From contig JADCFQ010000023.1 of the NCBI GenBank assembly GCA_020249435.1, forward strand, positions 62,001 through 126,000: a stretch of DNA of 64,000 nt, in the 5' to 3' direction. The notes below the pieces were generated by a model. That model was not told where the DNA came from, made no database searches, and saw only the letters and a list, made by a program, of their open reading frames with translations. This DNA comes from Roseomonas sp. (GTDB lineage: Bacteria; Pseudomonadota; Alphaproteobacteria; Acetobacterales; Acetobacteraceae). Positions 25,939 to 34,735 of the stretch are shown here, piece after piece (the stretch's first letter is position 1; every line of letters starts with the position of its first letter). Position numbers and translations under genes: made by a program.

Positions 25939-27525
25939 TCAACCCCGCCGAATATTCCAAGGATAGGCGCCGGTGCCCTGCACAAAGCCGGAAAGCCCGG
26001 TGCGATAGGCGCTGGCGATGAAGAATTGCCCAAGCGGCAGCACGGGCACATTCTCAAAACTCTCCTGCTGGATCACATCGGCCAGGCGCTTTTGCTCGGC
26101 TTCGGTCTCGGCCAGCAGCCATTGCGCCGCCGCTTCTTCCACGCGGGCATTTTCATACCAGCCAAACCAGCCGCGCGAGCCCATGCCGCGCAGAATGGCG
26201 CTGACCGCCGGGTTGATGATGGAAACGCTGGGCCACCAGGTATGGAAAATACTCCAACCGCCGCGTTCCGGCGGTTCGCGGCTGGCGCGGCGCTGCACCA
26301 CCGTACCCCAATCGGTTTCCACCAGGTCAACATTCATCCCAAGCCGGCGCAGCAAATCGGCCATGACATGGCCGAAGGGACCGATTGTGGGGAAATCGCT
26401 CGGGTTGATGATGACAACCTTCTCACCATTGTAACCCGCCGCGCGAATGGCCGCGCGCGCGGCATCCAGATTGCGCGGGCCTTTCAGCGCCGCATTGCCG
26501 GTAGTGCTCTCATAAGGCGTGCCACAAGGCCACATGGAATGACAATCACGGAAGGCCGAAGGGTCATTCCCGGTGACGCCGCGCATGAAATCTTCCTGCT
26601 GGATAGCCAGCAGCAAGGCGCGGCGAATGGCCGGTTTGTCGAAAGGCGGATGCAAAACATTGAAGCGGGAGACGCCAATATAGCCAAGCGTATTCAGCAC
26701 CTTCACCTCAACGCCCCGCGCACGTCGCAACAGCGGCGCAAGATCGGCATTGATCTGTTCCCACCAATCAATCTCGCCCGCCTGCAAGGCCGCGGCTGCC
26801 GTCGCGCTATCGGGCATGATGGTCCATTCAACGCGATCCATATGCGCGACCTTGCCACCGGCGGTGCGCGATGCCGCTTCCTGCCGCGGCACGTAACGAT
26901 CAAACTTGGCATAGGCCGCGCGGCTGCCGGAGACATATTCACTCGCCAAAAAGCGATAGGGGCCGGAACCGACATGTTCGGTGATCTGCTGAAAGGGATC
27001 GGTCTTGGCCATGCGTTCAGGCATCATGAAAGGCACCACGGCGGCGGGCTTGCCGAGCGCTTCCGTCAGCAATGGAAAGCGCGATTTCAGCTTGATGCGA
27101 ATGGTCCGATCATCCGCCGCCCCCCATTCATCCACCACCGCGCCCAATGATTGTCCGAATGTATCGCGCTTGGACCAACGCGCCAGGCTCGCCGCGCAAT
27201 CCTGCGCGCGCACCGGTTCGCCATCATGAAAGCGCAAGCCTTCACGCAGCCGGATATTCCAAGTGAGGCCATTATCGGAAACCGTGTGCCCTTCCGCCAT
27301 TTGCGGCGCAACGCGCAGATCATCCGTCATGCCATAAAGCGTGTCATAGATGTGCCAGCCATGGTTTTCCGTGACCGCCGCCGTGGTCCAGATGGGATCG
27401 AGCGATGTCAGATTGGCTTGCGGTACAAAGCGCAGCGTCCGCGCGCGCGCGGTTTGCGCCAGGGCGGGTGCTGCGGGTGCGGCTGCGATGGCGGCGGTAC
27501 TCGCCAGAAAATCACGACGACGCAT
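25939..27525 (-). CDS. ABC transporter substrate-binding protein, family 5
   Basis: A 528-residue periplasmic protein of the dipeptide/oligopeptide-binding (SBP_bac_5) family. The N terminus MRRRDFLASTAA has an RRxF twin-arginine-like signal followed by an Ala-rich stretch ending ALAQ. The mature part holds WNIRLREGLRFHDGEPV and GSGPYRFLASEYVSGSR, family hallmarks. Start at 27525 has GGGGAGAG upstream; the frame is open to 27681 without family homology. No permease or ATPase genes adjoin, so it depends on an unlinked ABC system. It is directly followed by a phosphotriesterase-like gene. Confidence 0.92.
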   Translation of the reverse strand: MRRRDFLASTAAIAAAPAAPALAQTARARTLRFVPQANLTSLDPIWTTAAVTENHGWHIYDTLYGMTDDLRVAPQMAEGHTVSDNGLTWNIRLREGLRFHDGEPVRAQDCAASLARWSKRDTFGQSLGAVVDEWGAADDRTIRIKLKSRFPLLTEALGKPAAVVPFMMPERMAKTDPFQQITEHVGSGPYRFLASEYVSGSRAAYAKFDRYVPRQEAASRTAGGKVAHMDRVEWTIMPDSATAAAALQAGEIDWWEQINADLAPLLRRARGVEVKVLNTLGYIGVSRFNVLHPPFDKPAIRRALLLAIQQEDFMRGVTGNDPSAFRDCHSMWPCGTPYESTTGNAALKGPRNLDAARAAIRAAGYNGEKVVIINPSDFPTIGPFGHVMADLLRRLGMNVDLVETDWGTVVQRRASREPPERGGWSIFHTWWPSVSIINPAVSAILRGMGSRGWFGWYENARVEEAAAQWLLAETEAEQKRLADVIQQESFENVPVLPLGQFFIASAYRTGLSGFVQGTGAYPWNIRRG

Positions 27526-27629
27526 GTTTCTCTCCCCTCTTTTCGTCACCCCTCCAGGGCGGGCTTCCGGGAAGCTTGGCACGGCTTGGCGAAAGGTCAA
27601 ATGAAAGGGTGATCTGGGCTTGATACCCG

Positions 27630-28283
27630 TCACATGGCGCGGATTTCCGCTTCCAGCAGCGCGGGATCGGGGCTCGCCCACCAGCGCGCCGGCACGCCAA
27701 TGGCCGTTTCCAGCAGGCGCTTATACTCGGCCTTGGGGAGTTCCACCGCACCAAAGCGCGCCAAATGCGCGGTCAGGAATTGCGTATCGAGCAGCGTAAA
27801 GCCGCCCAGCCGCAACCGCGCCACCAGCGCCACCAAAGCCACTTTTGACGCATCCGTTACGCGAGAGAACATGCTCTCCCCAAAAAACGCGCCACCGATC
27901 CGCACGCCGTAAAGCCCGCCGACCAGCGCGCCATCCTGCCGGACCTCAATGGAATGGGCAGCGCCCATGCGATGCAGCGCGGTGAACAGCGTTTCGATTT
28001 CGGCATTGATCCAGGTATCGGCGCGCCCCGGCGCGGGGGCGGCGCAACCCGCGATCACGCCGGGGAAATCCTCATCCGCCGTAATGGCAAAGCGGCCCGA
28101 CAGCACCGTGCGCCTGAGCCGCCGAGGCAGATGAAACCCATGATCGAGTGGCAGGATGCCGCGCAGCGCCGGGTCAAGCCAATGGAGCTTGGTGCTGCCC
28201 CGTCCCTCCGCCATGGGGAAAAGCCCGGCGCCATAGGCGCGCAGCATCAATTCGGGCGTGATTTCCAGCGGCCGGCGGCTCAT
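27630..28283 (-). CDS. aat: Leucyl/phenylalanyl-tRNA--protein transferase
   Basis: A 217-residue enzyme that adds Leu or Phe to proteins with basic N termini, making them N-degrons for ClpS-ClpAP. The family opening ITPELMLRAYGAGLFPMAEG is present, as are LHWLDPALRGILPLD, WINAEIETLFTALHRMG, HSIEVRQDGALVGGLYGV and FFGESMFSRVTDASKVAL, and LLDTQF. Length is normal. The two other N-degron genes, clpS and clpA, lie 7-9 kb away. Translation starts at 28283, 33 bp after the Lrp/AsnC gene on the same strand. Confidence 0.96.
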   Translation of the reverse strand: MSRRPLEITPELMLRAYGAGLFPMAEGRGSTKLHWLDPALRGILPLDHGFHLPRRLRRTVLSGRFAITADEDFPGVIAGCAAPAPGRADTWINAEIETLFTALHRMGAAHSIEVRQDGALVGGLYGVRIGGAFFGESMFSRVTDASKVALVALVARLRLGGFTLLDTQFLTAHLARFGAVELPKAEYKRLLETAIGVPARWWASPDPALLEAEIRAM

Positions 28284-28316
28284 TGGCGCCGTCCCCGCAT
28301 TTGCGCAACCAGGGCG

Positions 28317-28781
28317 CTATTCTTCCTCATCCGCCGGGGCGATCGGAAGCGCGCTGGTTTCCTTATGCGTTGCCAGCGCCACCAGGGTTTCCGTACGCAT
28401 CACACCCGGCAAGGCGCGCAGCCGCGCATTGGTAAAGCTATCCACCGCCGCCAAATCCGGCAGGCGGAGCTTCACCTGATAGGACCAGCGCCCGGATATC
28501 GCGTGGCATTCCAGCACAGCCTCATCTTCTGCCATGGCGGCAATGAAACCCGCTTCCGCGCCGGATTGCAGCATGACGAATACCCAGGCGAGTTGCGGGC
28601 AGCCCACCGCCGCAGGTTCCAGATCCGCCCGCCAGCCACGAATGGTGCCGCGTTCTTCCAGCCGCTTGACGCGCTCCGCCGTGGCAGAGACAGAAAGCCC
28701 CGCGACTTTCGCGAGTTCCGCCAGCCCCGCCGCGCCATTGCCCTGGAGTTCCAGCAGGATATTCCGGTCTATATCGTCCAT
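28317..28781 (-). CDS. Lrp/AsnC-family transcriptional regulator
   Basis: A 154-residue regulator with an N-terminal winged HTH (MDDIDRNILLELQGNGAAGLAELAKVAGLSVSATAERVKRLEERG) and a C-terminal RAM ligand-binding domain (ECHAISGRWSYQVKLRLPDLAAVDSF), the normal two-domain plan. Such proteins sense amino acids or similar effectors and often control a divergent gene and themselves. Here the divergent gene is a Bug binding protein, and a 7-bp-arm palindrome lies between. aat follows on the same strand. The ligand is unknown. Confidence 0.93.
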   Translation of the reverse strand: MDDIDRNILLELQGNGAAGLAELAKVAGLSVSATAERVKRLEERGTIRGWRADLEPAAVGCPQLAWVFVMLQSGAEAGFIAAMAEDEAVLECHAISGRWSYQVKLRLPDLAAVDSFTNARLRALPGVMRTETLVALATHKETSALPIAPADEEE

Positions 28782-28826
28782 AACCAGACTATATCCGGCA
28801 AAACCGCTGAATGGAATGAAAATCTT

Positions 28827-28842
28827 ACCATGATTTCATGGT
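28827..28842. promoter_or_regulatory. Candidate operator palindrome between lrp-like and Bug genes
   Basis: Perfect inverted repeat ACCATGA-TT-TCATGGT in an AT-rich 139-bp divergent region, 46 bp from the regulator start and 79 bp from the Bug start. Location and symmetry fit an operator for the adjacent Lrp/AsnC-type regulator, which would then be autoregulated and could control the Bug-GST-VOC-FkbM run. Binding is inferred, not shown. Confidence 0.55.
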
Positions 28843-28920
28843 TTTTGCGGCAATGGGATGCGGCTTTTTCTTGCCAAGGGGCGGGCTGAGGCGTCAGGCT
28901 GGTCCGAAAAGGAAAACCCC

Positions 28921-29886
28921 ATGAAACCAACCCGCCGCAGCCTGCTCCTGACCCCCGCCCTGCTTGCCAGCCCAGCTTTGGCGCAGGGCAGTTGGCCACG
29001 CCGGCCCATTACCTTCATCGCGCCCGCTGCCCCTGGGGGGGCCACGGATATCCTCGCCCGCGTCATGGCGCAGACCATGCAGGCCACACTTGGCCAACCG
29101 GTCGTTGTGGAAAATCGCGGCGGTGCCGCTGGCGTGATCGCCACCGAGGCGATTGCCGCCGCCCAGCCCGATGGCCACACCATTGGCATTGGCATGATCA
29201 GCACGCTGGCGGTGAACCCCCACGTCTATCGCATGCGCGCCGATGTGATGAAGGATTTCGCCCATATCGGCATGATCGCAAAAGTGCCCATGGTGCTGTT
29301 GGCGCAACATAATTTGGCGGAAGGCGGGCTTGCCGGCTTCATCGCCCGTGTCAGGGCCGCACCCGATACCATCACCTATGGCAGCGCGGGCGCTGGTTCC
29401 AATGTGCATATCGGCATGATCGCCTTCCTGGAAGCGGCGGGGCTCAAGATGGTGCATGTGCCCTATCGCGGATCGGGGCCGATGGTGATTGACCTGGTCG
29501 CCGGCAATATCCAATCCGGCATGACGGGCACACCCGCCGCGCTGCCCGTGCTGCGCGCGGGGCGTGTGGCCGCACTCGGCACCACGGCCAAGGCAAGGCT
29601 GGCGCAAACCCCGGATATCCCGGCGATCAGCGAAACCATTCCGGATTTTGAGGCAATGCAATGGTACGGCATTGTGGCGCCCGGACGCACGCCGCCTGAA
29701 GTGGTGGCGAAGCTTGCGGAAGCAACGAATGCGGCCTTGGCCAATCCTGAGGTGCTGGCGCGCCTGGCGGATGAAGGCGCGCTGCCCAGCCCCATGTCGC
29801 CCGATGTCTTTCGCGGTTTTGTGGCGGCGGAGTTGGATCGTTGGGGCGCTGTGGCGCGGCGCAATAATTTGCGACCGAATGAATAG
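28921..29886 (+). CDS. Bug-family solute-binding protein
   Basis: A 321-residue periplasmic protein, signal peptide MKPTRRSLLLTPALLASPALAQ with a cleavage after ALAQ. The mature N terminus, RRPITFIAPAAPGGATDILAR, and the following QPVVVENRGGAAG and AQPDGHTIG are the Bug family's ligand-site motifs. It is divergent from an Lrp/AsnC regulator and followed after 60 bp by a GST gene. No TctAB subunits are nearby. Ligand unknown, probably a carboxylate. Confidence 0.92.
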   Translation: MKPTRRSLLLTPALLASPALAQGSWPRRPITFIAPAAPGGATDILARVMAQTMQATLGQPVVVENRGGAAGVIATEAIAAAQPDGHTIGIGMISTLAVNPHVYRMRADVMKDFAHIGMIAKVPMVLLAQHNLAEGGLAGFIARVRAAPDTITYGSAGAGSNVHIGMIAFLEAAGLKMVHVPYRGSGPMVIDLVAGNIQSGMTGTPAALPVLRAGRVAALGTTAKARLAQTPDIPAISETIPDFEAMQWYGIVAPGRTPPEVVAKLAEATNAALANPEVLARLADEGALPSPMSPDVFRGFVAAELDRWGAVARRNNLRPNE

Positions 29887-29946
29887 GTAGCCGAAGCACG
29901 ACAAGACAGGGCATAATCCCGCGCGTTGTTGCAGGAGGATCCCCCC

Positions 29947-30603
29947 ATGCCCGAAGGCCGCCTTGTCATCGGCACCAAGCGTTATTCTTCCTGGTCCATG
30001 CGCGGCTGGCTTGCCGTGCATCTGGCCGGCCTTGATGTGGAGGAAGTGCTGATCCCCCTCGCCGGCGGGGGTGGCACCTCGGCCCTCAAATCCGCAACTC
30101 CCGCCGGTCTGGTGCCCTATCTGGAACATCGCGGCGCGCGGATTTGGGAAAGCCTGGCGATTTGCGAATACTGCGCCGAAATCACGCCGAAGCTTTGGCC
30201 GGCTGATCGCGCGGCACGCGCCCATGCGCGGTCCATCGCGGCCGAGATGCATGCCGGGTTTCGCAATCTGCGCATCGCCATGCCGATGAATTTGGGCCGC
30301 AGCTTTCCGGGACGTGGCCGCACGCCGGAATCGCTTGCCGATATCGCACGGGTGGAAGCGATTTGGGCGGAAGCCATTGCAGCGCATGGCGGCCCGTTTC
30401 TGATGGGCGCAGATTTCGGCGCGGTGGATGCCATGTATGCGCCGGTTGTGGCGCGCTTCATCACCTGGCAGCCGGAACTGTCTGCCACCACACAGCGCTA
30501 TATGGCGGCAGTCCGCGCGCATCCGCTGGTCGCGCGCTGGTACGATGAAGCGGCGGCTGAGCCCGCTGCCTGGTTGCTTGATCGTTATGAGAATCCCGCA
30601 TGA
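29947..30603 (+). CDS. Glutathione S-transferase family protein
   Basis: A 218-residue GST. The thioredoxin-like domain reads LVIGTKRYSSWSMRGWLAVHLAG, with the active-site Ser expected in SSWS, then ATPAGLVPYLEH (cis-Pro) and IWESLAICEYCAE (glutathione-binding ES). The helical C-terminal domain contains GADFGAVDAMYAPVVAR, the conserved N-capping region. A strong GGAGGA precedes the ATG at 29947. The stop overlaps the VOC gene by 4 bp. Related proteins act in detoxification or as isomerases; no substrate is indicated. Confidence 0.92.
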   Translation: MPEGRLVIGTKRYSSWSMRGWLAVHLAGLDVEEVLIPLAGGGGTSALKSATPAGLVPYLEHRGARIWESLAICEYCAEITPKLWPADRAARAHARSIAAEMHAGFRNLRIAMPMNLGRSFPGRGRTPESLADIARVEAIWAEAIAAHGGPFLMGADFGAVDAMYAPVVARFITWQPELSATTQRYMAAVRAHPLVARWYDEAAAEPAAWLLDRYENPA

Positions 30604-31484
30604 ATACCGCCCTTGCCCTTGATCATCTTGGCGTCGCGGCGCGCGATCTGGCGCCGATGTGTGCGGCCTATGAAAGGCTCGGCTTCACGCTGTCGCCGAT
30701 TGCGCAGCAAAGCGGGCGGCGGCGGCCTGACCTGCCAGTCGAAAAATACGGCTCCGGCAATCGCTGCGCCTTCCTCAAGCATGGCTATATCGAATTGATT
30801 GCCATTCTGGACCCGGCGCTGTTTGACAATAACCTGAATGCCTTTCTGGCGCGCTATGCGGGGATGCATATCCTGGCACTCGCCATGCTGGATGAGGATG
30901 CGAACCTGAACCGGCTCCGCGCCGCCGGGCTTGATATCCCAGGCGTTGCCTATCTGGAACGACCCGTGGAAGCAGGCGGGCCGATTGCGCGTTTTGCGCG
31001 GCTCCCTTTCCCGGACCCGCCGGAGGGCCGGGTGCAATTGATACGGCACCTCACGCCTGAATTGGTCTGGCAGGATCGCTGGATGGATCACGCCAATCGC
31101 GCCGAAACCCTGGAAGCGGCCATTCTATGCGCCGACAACCCGGCCGAGACCGCCGCGCGGCTTTCGCGCCTTGCCGGCCTGCCGGTGGAACCGGACCCTG
31201 CGGGCGGCTTTCTGCTCCGCCTGCCCGGGGCGGCGCGCGCTGCCGGGCCAAAGGCGCCAGCGCTTGAAACACGCGTGCGCGTGCTGACACCGGAAGCGCT
31301 TGGTGCTGTTTTGCCCGGCGTGGTGCCGCCGGCATCCCCCTTCATGGCCGGGATGGTGGTGCGCACTGCCGATGGCGCGGCCTCTGCCCGGCGCATCCTG
31401 GCCGGCATCCCAACACGGGAAGCGCCAGAAGGCATCATGGTCCCGCCCGAATACGCCGCCGGCGCGGCGCTGATTTTCTCGTGA
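30600..31484 (+). CDS. VOC-family (glyoxalase-like) protein
   Basis: A 294-residue protein with two vicinal-oxygen-chelate-like modules. The N terminus ALALDHLGVAARDLAPMCAAYERLGFTLSPI is typical of the glyoxalase-like domain 3 group, with the metal-ligand His in LDHLGV. EKYGSGNRCAFLKHGYIELI gives the second conserved stretch. The C-terminal half repeats the fold more weakly (AAILCADNPAETAARLSRLAGL). Enzyme activity is unknown. It overlaps both neighbours by 4 bp (GST before, FkbM methyltransferase after), so the three form one unit. Confidence 0.86.
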   Translation: MNTALALDHLGVAARDLAPMCAAYERLGFTLSPIAQQSGRRRPDLPVEKYGSGNRCAFLKHGYIELIAILDPALFDNNLNAFLARYAGMHILALAMLDEDANLNRLRAAGLDIPGVAYLERPVEAGGPIARFARLPFPDPPEGRVQLIRHLTPELVWQDRWMDHANRAETLEAAILCADNPAETAARLSRLAGLPVEPDPAGGFLLRLPGAARAAGPKAPALETRVRVLTPEALGAVLPGVVPPASPFMAGMVVRTADGAASARRILAGIPTREAPEGIMVPPEYAAGAALIFS

Positions 31485-32242
31485 ATCGGGCAGCCATCAG
31501 CCGAAGCCTGCGGACCTATCACGCGCCTGGCCGTGCCGAGGCTTTGGATGGCTTTTATCGCCGCTTTCTTGGCCCCGGCGATCTGGCCTTTGATGTCGGC
31601 GCGCATGTGGGCGACCGCATGCTGAGCTTCCGCCGGCTTGGCGCGCGCGTGGTGGCGGTGGAACCGCAAGCGTCCCTCGCCCGGGTGCTGCGCCTATTGC
31701 TGCGGCGGGATCCTGGCGTGACCTTGGTATCGCAATTGGTGGGCGCGCAGGCAGGCAAGGCAGAGCTTCGGCTCAATACCGCCAACCCAACGGTTGCCAC
31801 CGCCAGCACGGCCTTCATCGCCGCCGCCGCCGGCGCACCGGGGTGGGAGGGGCAGGAATGGGACCAGGCGGAAACCCTGCCGGTGACCACGCTGGATGCG
31901 CTGATCGCCGCCCATGGCATGCCGCATTTCATCAAGTTGGATATCGAAGGCTATGAGGCCGAGGCGTTGAAGGCGCTCTCCCACCCGCCGCGGGCGCTGT
32001 CCTTCGAATTCACCACCATCCAACGCGATGTGGCGGCTGCATGCCTGGGGCTGCTCGCTGGCCTTGGCTATCGGCATTTCCAGGCAAGCCTGGGCGAGAG
32101 CCTGAGCTTCGCCCTGCCCGCCCCCTGCGATGCAGCGGCTATGCAAGCATGGATCGCGGCCCTGCCCGCCAGCGCCAATAGCGGCGATGTCTATGCCAGC
32201 CTGGAGCCTGCGCGTTTGGCCATCACCCCGCCTCGGCCGTAA
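31481..32242 (+). CDS. FkbM-family SAM-dependent methyltransferase
   Basis: A 253-residue protein starting with GTG. The SAM-binding loop is LAFDVGAHVGDRMLSFRRLG, followed by an acidic strand end (VVAVEPQ). The FkbM-type catalytic segment is VTTLDALIA, then HFIKLDIEGYEAEALKAL. Such enzymes methylate hydroxyl groups of sugars or secondary metabolites; the acceptor is unknown. It overlaps the VOC gene by 4 bp at its start, and its last 20 bp overlap the 3' end of the converging Bug gene. Confidence 0.9.
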   Translation: MNRAAISRSLRTYHAPGRAEALDGFYRRFLGPGDLAFDVGAHVGDRMLSFRRLGARVVAVEPQASLARVLRLLLRRDPGVTLVSQLVGAQAGKAELRLNTANPTVATASTAFIAAAAGAPGWEGQEWDQAETLPVTTLDALIAAHGMPHFIKLDIEGYEAEALKALSHPPRALSFEFTTIQRDVAAACLGLLAGLGYRHFQASLGESLSFALPAPCDAAAMQAWIAALPASANSGDVYASLEPARLAITPPRP

Positions 32243-33203
32243 TCCGCGCTGCCGAAATCAGGCTCCGCCAGCGTTCCAGATCCGCCAACAGAAAGCTGCG
32301 AAACTCCTCAGGCGTTGACCCCACCACCACGGCGCCAAGCGAACGGAGCCGCGCATTCAACTCCGGCTTCGCAAGCGCGGTGCGGACGGCGTTATTGAGG
32401 CGCTCAACCACCGGGGCTGGCGTTTCAGCCGGTGCGACAAGGCCGACACCTTGGATATAGCGTTCAAACCCGCCAAAGCCCGCTTCCGCCATGGTGGGCA
32501 CATCGGGGAAATCCGGATGGCGTTCCGCGGTACTGACGGCCAGGCCGCGCAATTGGCCGCGCTGGATATGCTCTGCGATCCCAACCATAGGGTAGAACAT
32601 GAAGGAAAGCCGGCCCGACATCACCTCGGCCAGCGCGGGTGCATTGCCGCGGAAGGGCACATGCGTCATTTCTGTCTGCGTCATGACGGCCAGCAGCGCG
32701 GCTGAAAGATGCGCGGAGCCGCCATTGCCGGCAGAGCCATAAGTCACCGAACCAGGCCGCGCCTTGGCCGCCGCTACCACTGCGCCGATGCTGGCATAGG
32801 GTGAATTGGTGGCGGTGACGGCGATCAGCGGCAAGGTCGCAAGCAGGGAAACCGGCGCGAAATCCTCAAGCGGGCGATAGCGCGCATTGGGCAGCAGAAT
32901 GGCATTCACACTATGCGCGAGGGTGGTCACCAGCAGGCTTTGCCCATCTGGCGGGTCGCGCATGACAGCTTCGGTCGCGATCAGGGAATTGGCGCCGGCG
33001 CGGTTTTCGACGACCACAGGCTGGCCGAGCAGCCCCTGCATTTCCTGCCCCAGAACGCGCGCGATCACATCGGTGGGCCCGCCTGCGGCAAAGCCCACCA
33101 CGAGCCGGATCGGGCGGCCCTGCTGAGCGCGGGTGGTGCGCGGCGCCGCAAGGCTTGCAACTGCGAGCGCCCCGGCGGCGCGGCGGGTGAGCTTTCCTGT
33201 CAT
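32223..33203 (-). CDS. Bug-family solute-binding protein
   Basis: A 326-residue periplasmic protein with a signal peptide (MTGKLTRRAAGALAVASLAA..TTRAQ). Mature motifs RPIRLVVGFAAGGPTDVIAR, QPVVVENRAGAN and DPPDGQSLLV are the Bug signature, and FPDVPTMAEAGFGGFE is the usual late segment. It converges with, and overlaps by 20 bp, the FkbM methyltransferase gene. It is divergent from a PhyH dioxygenase gene across 135 bp. Ligand unknown. Confidence 0.93.
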   Translation of the reverse strand: MTGKLTRRAAGALAVASLAAPRTTRAQQGRPIRLVVGFAAGGPTDVIARVLGQEMQGLLGQPVVVENRAGANSLIATEAVMRDPPDGQSLLVTTLAHSVNAILLPNARYRPLEDFAPVSLLATLPLIAVTATNSPYASIGAVVAAAKARPGSVTYGSAGNGGSAHLSAALLAVMTQTEMTHVPFRGNAPALAEVMSGRLSFMFYPMVGIAEHIQRGQLRGLAVSTAERHPDFPDVPTMAEAGFGGFERYIQGVGLVAPAETPAPVVERLNNAVRTALAKPELNARLRSLGAVVVGSTPEEFRSFLLADLERWRSLISAARITAEAG

Positions 33204-33338
33204 GGCATTTCCCTGATGGTTTTGATTGTAGCCCAGTGTTTTCCACCCAGCCGCCTGGGGTCAAGCGGGGGTGCGGGATGACGGCGCCGTCATTTTGCGC
33301 TTTATTCGCCCCAGGTTTTGATGATGAGGAGACGCAGC

Positions 33339-34220
33339 ATGGGTGTTTTGACGCAGGAACAGAAGGATGCCTTCTGGCGCGATGGCTGCCTGGTGGTGCC
33401 GAATGCCGTGACGCCCGATCTGCTGGCGCGGCTACGCGCCGAGATCGCGGGTTGGGTCGAGCAAAGCCGCGCGCATACAAAACCCTTCGGCCCGCCCTGC
33501 GTGGATGGCCGCCCGCGTTTTGACATGGGCAAGGAACATTCCGCCGAAAACCCGGCGCTGCGGCGGATCAATAATCCGTCCGATATCTCGCCCGCCTATC
33601 TGGAAGCGATGCGTGACAGCGACATGACGGAAATGGTGGCCGAGCTGATCGGCCCCGATGTGAAATTCCATCATTGCAAGATCAATCTGAAACTGATGGG
33701 CGCGAAGACCGAGGTGCTGTATCATCAGGACTTCGCCTATACGCCGCATACCAATGACGACATCATCACGGCGTTGCTGTTCCTGGATGATGTGGATGAA
33801 ACCAATGGCGCGCTGACCATTGTACCGGGTTCCCACAAGGGCCCGATGTATTCGCTGTTTGATGGGGACCGTTTCACCGGCGCGGTATCCGATGCGGATG
33901 AAAAGGCGCTGCTGGCGCAAAGCATTCCCTGCTACGGCCCTGCGGGGTCGGTCTGCCTGATGCACACCAAGCTCGCGCATGGATCAGCCCCCAATGCCGG
34001 CACCAAGCCTCGGGGCCTTTACATTTGCGTCTATACCGCCGCCGATGCCGTGCCCTTGGCGCGCAACCCGATGCCGAGCACGCATGAGGGTGAGGTTATT
34101 CGCGGCAAGCCGGCGCGCTTTGCGCGCATTACGGAAACCCGCGTGGAATTGCCGCAACAGCCCAAATCCGCGAGCTTCTTTACCGTGCAGGGGCAGGCTT
34201 CCGCGCAAGCGGCGGAGTGA
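33339..34220 (+). CDS. Phytanoyl-CoA dioxygenase (PhyH) family protein
   Basis: A 293-residue Fe(II)/2-oxoglutarate oxygenase. The metal triad is visible: HQD in LYHQDFAYTP (HxD) and the distal His in LMHTKLAHGSAPN; the Arg of TKPRGLYICVYTA would bind 2-oxoglutarate. DDVDETNGALTIVPGSHKGP is a family hallmark. Start at 33339 with AGGAG 8 bp upstream. Family members hydroxylate varied small molecules, often in catabolism or natural-product routes. It is divergent from a Bug gene, which may bring in its substrate. Its stop directly abuts the yjbQ stop on the other strand. Confidence 0.91.
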   Translation: MGVLTQEQKDAFWRDGCLVVPNAVTPDLLARLRAEIAGWVEQSRAHTKPFGPPCVDGRPRFDMGKEHSAENPALRRINNPSDISPAYLEAMRDSDMTEMVAELIGPDVKFHHCKINLKLMGAKTEVLYHQDFAYTPHTNDDIITALLFLDDVDETNGALTIVPGSHKGPMYSLFDGDRFTGAVSDADEKALLAQSIPCYGPAGSVCLMHTKLAHGSAPNAGTKPRGLYICVYTAADAVPLARNPMPSTHEGEVIRGKPARFARITETRVELPQQPKSASFFTVQGQASAQAAE

Positions 34221-34643
34221 TTACGCTTCGCCCATTAGATGCAGATCGAGGCTGCGCTCCGGCGCACCTCGACGATGTTCAAAAAGATAAATCTCCTGAA
34301 ATTCGCCTAGCATCGGGGCTGCATTCTGCACGGGGATGCTGATGCTGGTTTGCGTCAGCGCCGCGCGGATATGCGCTGGCATATTATCCAGCGCCTCATC
34401 CTCATGCCGGTAAAGCCCGCGCCCTTCCGGCACCAGGCGCAGGAAAAAGGCTTCAAGATCCGCCAGCACTTCGGGGTCAGCATTCGCCTGCACCAGCAAG
34501 GATGCCGAGGTATGGCGGCACCAAAGCGTCAGCAGCCCGTTTGAGATTCCCTGGAGCGCAACCCAGGCGCGCACATCGTCCGTGATGGTATACAAGCCTT
34601 GACCGCTGGTGGCCTTCACCAAGCGGCCAAAGCGTTGTTCCAT
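34221..34643 (-). CDS. YjbQ/UPF0047 family protein
   Basis: A 140-residue protein of the YjbQ family, sometimes called secondary thiamine-phosphate synthase because E. coli YjbQ has weak such activity in vitro; the physiological role is uncertain. Typical segments are LLTLWCRHTSASLLVQANADPEV (HTSA core) and an HEDEALDNMPAHI followed by GEFQEIYLFEHR. Start at 34643 (MEQRFG); the frame is open upstream but without homology. Lies between PhyH and clpA. Confidence 0.9.
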   Translation of the reverse strand: MEQRFGRLVKATSGQGLYTITDDVRAWVALQGISNGLLTLWCRHTSASLLVQANADPEVLADLEAFFLRLVPEGRGLYRHEDEALDNMPAHIRAALTQTSISIPVQNAAPMLGEFQEIYLFEHRRGAPERSLDLHLMGEA

Positions 34644-34735
34644 ACAAGACGTGTCCCGCTTCAACGGATCACCCCATATACGTCTTTGAGCGACTGATTC
34701 ACCGCTCCGGTCATTCGACCTCCGCGGATCAGGCG

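Noticed and set aside
28894..30522. 542-residue open frame on the minus strand
   Set aside because: It covers the real Bug and GST genes in antisense and has no domain or ribosome-binding site.
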